A DNA stretch of 6,844 nt from an uncultured Lachnoanaerobaculum sp. GTDB lineage: Bacteria > Bacillota > Clostridia > Lachnospirales > Lachnospiraceae. Shown here piece after piece: positions 1-4,586 of the stretch. The number at the start of each line of letters is the position of its first letter. Positions within the stretch are counted from its first letter, which is position 1. The notes below the pieces were generated by a model that made no database searches, was not told the DNA's origin, and saw only the letters and a list, made by a program, of their open reading frames with translations. Both the position numbers and the translations under genes were made by a program. Where the stretch lies: NCBI GenBank assembly GCA_916720285.1, contig CAKAQP010000125.1:1-6844 (forward strand), given 5' to 3'.

Positions 1-1589
1 TTTGCTTTATACAAGGATGAATTGACAATCCACCAATTGGTATGAATGGATGCCCTTGTTAGATCTTCTTCTAATCGAGATGCCTCATAAAACGGGGTAG
101 CCTCCGCCAAGCTAACGATTAATACTTCTGTTTCCTCTCCCCTTAATCTGGGTAACAAGTTTTTTACAGATTCAGGTATCTGTCCTTGTGTTCTTTGAAC
201 TTCTTGATGATAACTTAAAGTTGAGTCTAACAACAATAGGGTATGACCTGTAGGAGCAGTATCAATCACCACTATCTCATCGTCTGCTTTTTCCACGAGC
301 TCTGCAAAAGCTCTAAATACAGCTATTTCCTGTGTACATGGTGATCTTAAATCTTCCTCAATGTAAGCTACATCATCCTCACTCATTGTTTTTCTTGCAT
401 TTTCAAGTATTTCATCTTGATATTTTTTTAATTCTTCTTTTTCATCAATATGACTCATAGATATTCCACTTGAACTATCTATCATAAATTTGATATGGTC
501 AGCGGGATCTGTTGTAGCCAGATGTACCTTTTTACCAAGTTTGCTTAGCTTGAGGGCAACGGAAGATGCAATAGTAGTCTTTCCTACACCACCCTTGCCC
601 ATAGTAAAGATTACTTTTCTATTATTTTTTACAAGATCACTAACAATATCATCTAAATTAAAGAGTTTGCCTTCTACTTCCACTTTTTGTTCATTTATTT
701 GATCTTTCTTAAGTAGATTTCTTATAGAGTCGATTCCGGTAATGTTGTATGATCTCAAGGCAATTGTATAGGTATCAAACTCAGTCAACATATCCGGCAT
801 ATTTTCAAGGGCTAACTTTTGTTTGTTAAATATACTTTCAGATAAGTCATCATCATAATTTTCTAAGATACCATTAATCACTAATATTTGATTTTTTATT
901 CCAATCTCAGATAGCTCCTTTGATGCTCTGGCTACCTCATTAAGTGGTGTTTTATCAGGCCTTGTAACTAATACCAGAGTTGTTAAACTCTTATCTGATA
1001 AATTTTCAACTGCCTTTTTATAAGTTTCTTTTTTAGACTCTAATCCTGAAAGCTGTCCTAAACAGGATGCTCCATGGGTACTTTCGCTGATAAAATCAGT
1101 CCAAGCAGAAGGAAGCTGTAACATTCTAAGGGTATGACCTGTAGGTGCTGTATCAAATATAATATGGTTATAGTCTGTATTGATCTTAGAATTTGTAATG
1201 AAATTAGAAAACTCATTAAAGGCAGCAATCTCCACTGTACAAGATCCGGATAGCTGTTCTTCCATACTCTCAATAACAGAATCAGGCAATTTACCCCTAA
1301 AAGGTGCTACAACACTTTCTTTATAGTTATATGCCGCTTCCAATGGATCCAGATTGATTACTTCTAAATTATCTACTCCTTTAATTGGCTTTGCTTTACC
1401 GTCTAATTCTGTTTCAAAAACATCTTGAAGATTTGAAGCAGGGTCTGTACTAATCAGCAGTACTTTCTTTCCTTCATCTGCTAAAGCCACTGCTGTTGCA
1501 CAAGCTGTAGATGTTTTACCTACACCTCCCTTGCCTGTGAAAAATAGATATTTGGTTAATTTAATATCCGCAAGATTAAATTCCTTCAT
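1..1589 (-). CDS. arsA: ArsA, arsenite-stimulated pump-driving ATPase (3' end beyond window)
   Basis: Cytoplasmic ATPase that takes As(III) or Sb(III) from ArsD and powers an ArsB- or Acr3-type efflux pump. I translated the whole stretch by hand and it stays open from ATG at 1589 to the window edge. That gives 529 residues; ArsA is usually about 580, so roughly 50 C-terminal residues are missing. It has the two-halved pseudodimer layout: P-loop GKGGVGKTS at residues 19-27 and DTAPTGHTLR at 146-155 in the first half, then GKGGVGKTT at 331-339 and DTAPTGHTL from 443 in the second. The metal-site cysteines fit those of E. coli ArsA: C117 (SGSCTVEIAAF), C176 (ASCLGQLSGL) and C418 (SPCTQEIAVF). 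A run of five Gs gives an AAGGGGG ribosome site that overlaps the arsD stop, only 9 nt before the start, so translation is probably coupled to arsD. There are no frameshifts and no missing key residues in the visible part. Confidence 0.96.
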   Translation of the reverse strand, partial: MKEFNLADIKLTKYLFFTGKGGVGKTSTACATAVALADEGKKVLLISTDPASNLQDVFETELDGKAKPIKGVDNLEVINLDPLEAAYNYKESVVAPFRGKLPDSVIESMEEQLSGSCTVEIAAFNEFSNFITNSKINTDYNHIIFDTAPTGHTLRMLQLPSAWTDFISESTHGASCLGQLSGLESKKETYKKAVENLSDKSLTTLVLVTRPDKTPLNEVARASKELSEIGIKNQILVINGILENYDDDLSESIFNKQKLALENMPDMLTEFDTYTIALRSYNITGIDSIRNLLKKDQINEQKVEVEGKLFNLDDIVSDLVKNNRKVIFTMGKGGVGKTTIASSVALKLSKLGKKVHLATTDPADHIKFMIDSSSGISMSHIDEKEELKKYQDEILENARKTMSEDDVAYIEEDLRSPCTQEIAVFRAFAELVEKADDEIVVIDTAPTGHTLLLLDSTLSYHQEVQRTQGQIPESVKNLLPRLRGEETEVLIVSLAEATPFYEASRLEEDLTRASIHTNWWIVNSSLYKA

Positions 1590-1598
1590 AATTCCCCC

Positions 1599-2021
1599 TT
1601 AGCAACAAGAGCTGTTATTTCCACAGCCCCCTTGATCCGGTTCTTTATCTTCACTACAGCAAGAATCATTACCTGAAGAACAACAGCCATTTTGCTTACT
1701 ACTTTCAAGATAATCTTTAGAGATTTGTAAAAGTTCCATTATTTCTTCATTCTTTGGATATCTGCCCTCTATGACTATATCCTCGTCCACAAGAATTAAT
1801 GGAAGACTATCGGTTCCATTTTTATCCAAAGCCTCTTTTACCTTGTTATTATTGACAAATGCCATTGGCTTACTTGATAAATTGTATCTTTCAATAGTGA
1901 TACCATTTTTCTTCAAGTTGTTGATCACTGTTGAAATACGTACGAGTTCAGGATCCACATTAACTCCGCAAACACCTGTATCACAACACATAGCCGGTTC
2001 ATAAATTGACATTCTCTTCAT
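1599..2021 (-). CDS. arsD: ArsD, arsenite metallochaperone and weak co-repressor
   Basis: Small thioredoxin-fold protein that binds As(III) and transfers it to ArsA; in E. coli ArsD is also described as a weak second regulator of the operon. I choose the ATG at 2021 (140 aa). A GTG at 2030 in the same frame lies inside the ribosome binding site AAAGGGTG and has no spacing of its own. With the ATG start, the motif PAMCCDTGVCG places cysteines at residues 12, 13 and 18, exactly the E. coli ArsD numbering. The middle resembles the E. coli protein (IERYNLSSKPMAFV, LPLILVDEDIVIEGRYPK). The C-terminus is cysteine-rich: pairs at 113/114, 121/122 and 139/140 plus a single C133, one more pair than the E. 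coli protein. It lies between arsR (97 nt upstream) and arsA (9 nt downstream). Confidence 0.95.
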   Translation of the reverse strand: MKRMSIYEPAMCCDTGVCGVNVDPELVRISTVINNLKKNGITIERYNLSSKPMAFVNNNKVKEALDKNGTDSLPLILVDEDIVIEGRYPKNEEIMELLQISKDYLESSKQNGCCSSGNDSCCSEDKEPDQGGCGNNSSCC

Positions 2022-2027
2022 TTTTTT

Positions 2028-2035
2028 CACCCTTT
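2028..2035 (-). promoter_or_regulatory. arsD ribosome binding site, decides the start
   Basis: On the minus strand AAAGGGTG stands 6 nt (all A) before the ATG at 2021. The alternative GTG start at 2030 is made of the last three bases of this site, so it cannot be served by it. A further in-frame ATG at 2012 has only a weak purine stretch before it. Confidence 0.65.
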
Positions 2036-2060
2036 CTTCAATTCTTTGAATTAAACTTTA

Positions 2061-2088
2061 TTAATATATCAATTTTTTTTGATGTAAA
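2061..2088 (-). promoter_or_regulatory. Candidate internal ars operator with weak promoter before arsD
   Basis: An inverted repeat ATCAA-N6-TTGAT lies at 2068-2083, the general form described for ArsR-family ars operators. It matches the box before arsR at 15 of 16 positions, including the T-run spacer. On the minus strand a possible -35 TTTACA (2083-2088) and -10 TATTAA (2061-2066) are 16 bp apart and bracket the box, so ArsR bound here could block a second promoter for arsD-arsA or act as a roadblock. The box match is seen directly; promoter and repression are inferred, and the T-run lowers the specificity of the match. Confidence 0.5.
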
Positions 2089-2098
2089 TAACGTTTTT

Positions 2099-2122
2099 TT
2101 AGTTACCCTTAAGGGTAACTAA
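2099..2122. repeat. Perfect 24-bp palindrome across the arsR stop codon
   Basis: The arms TTAGTTACCC and GGGTAACTAA flank a TTAA centre, so the 24 bases are fully self-complementary and the arsR stop codon (2119-2121) lies inside. In the arsR transcript it would form a 10-bp stem with a 4-nt loop, followed by seven As rather than Us, so it does not look like an intrinsic terminator in that direction. On the other strand it is followed by only a poor T stretch. It may be an mRNA processing or stability hairpin that sets arsR apart from arsDA, or a protein-binding site. Confidence 0.7.
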
Positions 2123-2400
2123 TTTCTTGCTGTAGATTCTAAAAACATCTGTATTATTTTTTGTCTTCCTTGTTCAGATATAGTGTAGTAAACCCACTTA
2201 CCTTCTTCTCTTGCTGTAACAATTCCTGACTCTATCAATATTTTCATATGGTATGACAAGCCTGATTGCGTTAAATCCAGTTTTTCCAATAAAACACAGG
2301 CACATACTTCCCCGTTTTTTAATAAATCTAATATCTCTAGGCGAACCGCCACTGAAAAGGCTTTAAATATCTTTGCAGTTTTCACTAAATCTCTCTTCAT
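2119..2400 (-). CDS. arsR: ArsR/SmtB-family arsenite-responsive repressor
   Basis: Winged-helix dimeric repressor that binds the ars promoter and releases it when As(III) or Sb(III) binds. It has 93 residues, slightly short for the family. The helix-turn-helix is at about 39-58 (KLDLTQSGLSYHMKILIESG), followed by a beta-hairpin wing (REEGKWVYYTIS, 64-75). The metal site is EVCAC at 31-35: C33 and C35 correspond to the first two cysteines of the E. coli ELCVCDLC motif. The third is replaced by leucine (L38), so the protein would rely on two cysteines plus perhaps another ligand. The ATG at 2400 is preceded by GTGAGGGG with a 5-nt spacer. It is the first gene of the operon, directly behind a promoter with operator-like repeats, which fits autoregulation. 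Confidence 0.93.
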   Translation of the reverse strand: MKRDLVKTAKIFKAFSVAVRLEILDLLKNGEVCACVLLEKLDLTQSGLSYHMKILIESGIVTAREEGKWVYYTISEQGRQKIIQMFLESTARN

Positions 2401-2413
2401 GAAAGCCCCTCAC

Positions 2414-2429
2414 ATCATTTTTTTTTGAT
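2414..2429 (-). promoter_or_regulatory. Candidate ArsR operator before arsR
   Basis: ATCAT-N6-TTGAT with an all-T spacer (plus strand), one base from a perfect ATCAA-N6-TTGAT inverted repeat and 15/16 identical to the box before arsD. It begins at about the predicted transcription start of the ars promoter. A second, overlapping inverted repeat, TGATATG-N5-CATATCA at 2426-2444, covers the -10 element, so the true operator may be either or both. Confidence 0.55.
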
Positions 2430-2435
2430 ATGTTG

Positions 2436-2464
2436 ATCATATCACCAATTGTTCTCCTTGACAA
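2436..2464 (-). promoter_or_regulatory. Sigma-A promoter of the ars operon
   Basis: On the minus strand a -35 TTGTCA (2459-2464) and a -10 TATGAT (2436-2441) are separated by exactly 17 bp, each one base from consensus. The predicted start is near 2429, giving a leader of about 30 nt to arsR. The inverted repeat TGATATG-N5-CATATCA (2426-2444) overlaps the -10, a typical place for repression. Confidence 0.75.
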
Positions 2465-2546
2465 GTCTTATTTTCTGAGATATCAAAAATGTTTCCGGAT
2501 AATCTTGGTATCTTTGACTTGTATCTACTCAGTTGATTTTTCTCAC
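2465..2546. other. Spacer between the ars promoter and the rlmD terminator
   Basis: AT-rich non-coding DNA between the ars promoter and the rlmD-side terminator. I see no open reading frame, RNA gene or convincing site here. A loose inverted pair (AGATATC near 2478, GGTATCT near 2507) is too imperfect to call. Confidence 0.4.
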
Positions 2547-2606
2547 AAAAAATACGGCTTACTCAAAGCTACCGATTACCTTTTAACGATGGCCTTTGAA
2601 TAAGCC
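2547..2606 (-). terminator. Intrinsic terminator downstream of rlmD
   Basis: On the minus strand a 13-bp stem, GGCTTATTCAAAG (2594-2606) with CTTTGAGTAAGCC (2556-2568), has one G-T wobble and a 25-nt loop. It is followed by GTA and six Ts (2547-2552). This is a clear rho-independent terminator for transcripts leaving rlmD and it shields the ars promoter. On the plus strand the same stem is followed by TTTACTTTTT, so it may work both ways. It lies about 155 bp past the present rlmD stop but only 23 bp past the displaced old stop. Confidence 0.8.
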
Positions 2607-2629
2607 TTTACTTTTTAAATTTTATTTAC

Positions 2630-2668
2630 TTAGTAGGATGCAACTTTTGACAGCATAACAACCGCCTC
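2630..2668 (-). pseudogene. Displaced remnant of the rlmD 3' end
   Basis: On the minus strand this reads EAVVMLSKVASY and stop (TAA at 2630-2632). The first seven residues match the end of RlmD exactly, because the first 20 bases duplicate 2771-2790. Deleting one 122-bp unit on paper joins rlmD to this tail in frame, giving ...CEAVVMLSKVASY with a stop just before the terminator. I infer that this is the original end of rlmD, cut off by an insertion. It has no start codon or ribosome site and is not a gene on its own. Confidence 0.55.
2649..2668 (+). repeat. 20-bp direct repeat, distal copy
   Basis: GACAGCATAACAACCGCCTC, identical to 2771-2790 inside the rlmD coding end. The period is 122 bp. 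Similarity goes a little further (CAGTT follows in both after a 1-bp offset). The identity is seen directly; a target-site or attachment-site duplication is inferred. Confidence 0.85.
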
Positions 2669-2770
2669 CGCAGTTCGCCGTTTCCGTTCTGTCTGCGTGC
2701 TTCGCACTTGACAGTCACGGACGGCTATTGCATGGGTGGTTTGTAATGCTCTCGCTTCCCTTACGGTCGC
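2649..2770. repeat. GC-rich imperfect palindromic element, 122-bp unit
   Basis: The 102 bases between the two direct repeats are 57% G+C by hand count, well above the AT-rich surroundings. They fold on themselves: a core at 2678-2724 pairs CCGT, CCGT and CTGTC with GACAG, ACGG and ACGG around GTGC-TTC-GCAC. Outside it, AGCATAACAACCGCC (2652-2666) pairs imperfectly with 2735-2750. The stretch 2735-2755 is therefore an inverted imperfect copy of the repeat and also pairs with the rlmD copy (2770-2790). There is no ORF. It resembles a short palindromic mobile repeat (REP- or MITE-like) or a remnant of an attachment site; the family is not recognised. Confidence 0.6.
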
Positions 2771-4188
2771 GACAGCATAACAACCGCCTCACAGTTAACT
2801 GTGTTTGGGAACATGTCTACTCCCACGCATTTTTCCATTCTGTAACCGGCGGCTTCCATCACTTTTAGATCACGCACAAATGATGTAGGCTTGCAGGAGA
2901 TATAAACTATTCTTTTGGCACCGAAGTCCAGTATCTTTGGCAATGCTTTTGGATGGATTCCGTCTCTTGGCGGATCCAGTATTATAATATTAGGATTAAA
3001 TCCCAAGGTATCCACCACCTTTAATACATCTCCGGCTATAAATTCACAATTATCAAGACCGTTTTTCTTGGCATTTTCTATGGCGGCTTCAACAGCCTCT
3101 TCAACTATCTCCACGCCATAAACTTTTTCAGACTCAGATGCCAGAAGCTGTGCAATAGTACCTGTACCTGAATAAAGGTCAAATACCGACTTGCCTGCTG
3201 TATTTCCCAAATACTTCCCTGCAACATTATATAATACTTCTGCTCCCTTAGAATTAGTCTGAAAGAATGAGAATGGTGTTATTTTAAATTCAAGTCCGTT
3301 TAATTTCTCTGTGATATAGTCCTTACCATGAATAAGAGTTGTCCCCTGATTTAATACCGCATCAGCATATGAGTCATTCTTTGTGTGTAAAATTCCACCT
3401 ATACTGCCATTTAATATTCCCTTATCAGTCTCTGCTTTTATATAATCAGCCCATTCTTTTATAAGTACTTCCTCAGCAGTTCCAAGTACAGAAGGCTCAG
3501 GCAATGTATTTGGATCCTCTACAAAACCGAAGCTGCTTGTAGTAACCAAAGACACAAGTATTTCTCCCGTATACTCACTTCTTCTGATTAGTAAATGTCT
3601 TAAAAAACCTACATGGCTGTTTTTATGAAAATATGGGATTTTTCTCTCCTTAAAAAAGTTTAAAGTAAGCTCAAGTATCTTGGTAAAATCGCTGTCTACT
3701 ATCTTACAACCAAATACATTCACTATATCATAGTGGCTGCCCCTCTTGTGCATGCCCAATGCCAAATCACCGTCTTTTCTTTCATCACCGAAAGAAAACT
3801 CCATCTTATTTCTGTATGCCATATACTTTGGTGAAGGTATAACTCCCTCCCACTCAAAATCCTTATCTGTAGCACCCTCCATAAGTTCTCTAAGCTGCTT
3901 ATCCTTTAACTTCAGCTGATTTTCATAACTTAAAGTCTGATAAGTACATCCTCCACATACTTCATGATGTATACATGGACTTTCATTGTCCTCTAATTGT
4001 GATTTTTCAATTATGTTTAATGCTCTTCCCTCAAGTTTTCCTTTTCTCTTTTTTGTAACAGCAAACTCTATAGTTTGACCGAGTATACCTTTCTTTATAA
4101 GTACCTTTTCTCCTTCAAGGTCAATATATGAGCTGTCGGGGAAATGGCTTTCTGTAATCTGTCCCTTTAAGATATCACCTTTTTTCAT
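2761..4188 (-). CDS. rlmD: 23S rRNA (uracil-C5)-methyltransferase, RlmD/RlmCD (RumA) family
   Basis: Uses S-adenosylmethionine to methylate C5 of a 23S rRNA uridine: U1939 for RlmD, or both U747 and U1939 for the Gram-positive RlmCD type. Sequence alone does not separate these. From the ATG at 4188 it has 475 residues, normal for the family. An N-terminal TRAM-like RNA-binding domain (about 4-60) is followed by Fe-S cluster cysteines C72, C78, C81 (CIHHEVCGGC) and C161. The methyltransferase domain has FFQTN (308-312), the SAM loop DLYSGTGT (337-344), LDPPRDG (404-410), nucleophile C432 in ISCKPTSFVRDL, and the expected base E467 in NCEAVVML. An earlier GTG (4194) is part of the ribosome site. 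The last residues, SRP, seem to be supplied by an inserted repeat; the older end was probably SKVASY. Confidence 0.95.
   Translation of the reverse strand: MKKGDILKGQITESHFPDSSYIDLEGEKVLIKKGILGQTIEFAVTKKRKGKLEGRALNIIEKSQLEDNESPCIHHEVCGGCTYQTLSYENQLKLKDKQLRELMEGATDKDFEWEGVIPSPKYMAYRNKMEFSFGDERKDGDLALGMHKRGSHYDIVNVFGCKIVDSDFTKILELTLNFFKERKIPYFHKNSHVGFLRHLLIRRSEYTGEILVSLVTTSSFGFVEDPNTLPEPSVLGTAEEVLIKEWADYIKAETDKGILNGSIGGILHTKNDSYADAVLNQGTTLIHGKDYITEKLNGLEFKITPFSFFQTNSKGAEVLYNVAGKYLGNTAGKSVFDLYSGTGTIAQLLASESEKVYGVEIVEEAVEAAIENAKKNGLDNCEFIAGDVLKVVDTLGFNPNIIILDPPRDGIHPKALPKILDFGAKRIVYISCKPTSFVRDLKVMEAAGYRMEKCVGVDMFPNTVNCEAVVMLSRP
2771..2790 (+). repeat. 20-bp direct repeat, copy inside rlmD
   Basis: Identical to 2649-2668. 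On the minus strand it encodes EAVVMLS, beginning with the GAG codon of the predicted catalytic base Glu467 of RlmD. The repeat thus contains functional coding sequence, and whatever inserted here kept that residue. Confidence 0.85.
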
Positions 4189-4189
4189 T

Positions 4190-4197
4190 ATCACCTC
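4190..4197 (-). promoter_or_regulatory. rlmD ribosome binding site, decides the start
   Basis: GAGGTGAT on the minus strand is fully complementary to the 16S anti-Shine-Dalgarno end, with its AGG core 5 nt before the ATG at 4188. The in-frame GTG at 4194 lies within this site and is therefore not the start. Confidence 0.75.
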
Positions 4198-4199
4198 AC

Positions 4200-4227
4200 A
4201 AAAGATAAGGCGACCTCAAGGGCCGCC
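4200..4227 (-). terminator. Hairpin with T-tract between the small gene and rlmD
   Basis: On the minus strand GGCGGCC (4221-4227) pairs with GGTCGCC (4209-4215), 7 bp with one G-T wobble, around a 5-nt loop, followed by TTATCTTTT. This fits a moderate intrinsic terminator or attenuator just after the small membrane protein gene. The T-tract ends right beside the rlmD ribosome site, so read-through into rlmD is likely; I see no separate rlmD promoter in the short gap. Confidence 0.55.
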
Positions 4228-4245
4228 ATCATATCATGTTATTTC

Positions 4246-4509
4246 TTATTCTTCTGTTTCATCATCAAAGTCATAGTCAAAATCATCATCAAAGTCTTCT
4301 TCGAAGTCTTCAAGATAATCAGGTGTGAAGAATTTATATACCGCAAAAGCAATACCTGCTACAGCAGCGATAGCACCTATAATAGCCAAAACCCAAATAA
4401 TGGTGTTTTTCTTCTTCTCATCTTCTTCTCTCTTTGCCAAAAGACTGTTAAGTCTTGATGCATTAACCAATTCTTCCATTCTAGAACTTAAATTATTAAA
4501 TTTATCCAT
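4246..4509 (-). CDS. Small single-pass membrane protein with acidic tail, function unknown
   Basis: I do not recognise this protein and assign no function. From the ATG at 4509 it has 87 residues. The N-terminal part (1-35) is polar and charged with heptad-like leucines (LSSRMEELVNASRLNSLLAKREEDEKKK). It is followed by one hydrophobic span, about 36-60 (NTIIWVLAIIGAIAAVAGIA and on), and a strongly acidic tail rich in Asp, Glu and Phe (68-87). With the lysines before the span, the N-terminus is probably cytoplasmic and the tail outside. There is no signal-peptidase site or known motif. I prefer ATG 4509: the ribosome site AGAGAGG is 7 nt away, against 1 nt for ATG 4515. It lies between pcrA (77 nt) and rlmD (57 nt). 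Biased composition could also mean a fast-evolving protein. Confidence 0.75.
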   Translation of the reverse strand: MDKFNNLSSRMEELVNASRLNSLLAKREEDEKKKNTIIWVLAIIGAIAAVAGIAFAVYKFFTPDYLEDFEEDFDDDFDYDFDDETEE

Positions 4510-4516
4510 AACCATA

Positions 4517-4523
4517 CCTCTCT
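4517..4523 (-). promoter_or_regulatory. Ribosome binding site of the small membrane protein gene
   Basis: AGAGAGG on the minus strand is 7 nt before the ATG at 4509 and only 1 nt before the ATG at 4515, which favours the downstream start. Confidence 0.55.
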
Positions 4524-4526
4524 TTA

Positions 4527-4554
4527 AAGATATATTTTGTGTAAAAAGTCAGGC
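4527..4554 (-). promoter_or_regulatory. Weak candidate promoter before the small membrane protein gene
   Basis: In the short gap after pcrA the minus strand reads TTGCCT, 16 bp, TATATC. Each hexamer matches the sigma-A consensus at four of six positions. No convincing terminator follows pcrA, so the small gene may also be read from pcrA. Low confidence. Confidence 0.25.
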
Positions 4555-4586
4555 AAAATGCTTAACTACTCAATTAGTTGATTTTA

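Noticed and set aside
490..702. Plus-strand open frame of 70 codons
   Set aside because: It lies antisense inside arsA, which is open and full of family motifs; no ribosome site and no recognisable protein.
1058..1273. Minus-strand frame of 71 codons within arsA
   Set aside because: It is a shifted frame of arsA. The arsA frame reads through it without a break and contains Cys117, DTAPTGHT and Cys176.
2649..2770. Palindrome as the rlmD transcription terminator
   Set aside because: On the minus strand the structure is followed by TCAAAAGTTGC without a T-tract. The proper terminator is at 2547-2606.
2649..2790. CRISPR array or tandem repeat array
   Set aside because: There are only two direct copies, with one self-complementary spacer and a third inverted copy. 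No regular repeat-spacer series is present.
4561..4580. Small hairpin (AACTA/TAGTT) as a pcrA terminator
   Set aside because: The stem is only 5 AT-rich bp with no good T-tract, too weak to call.
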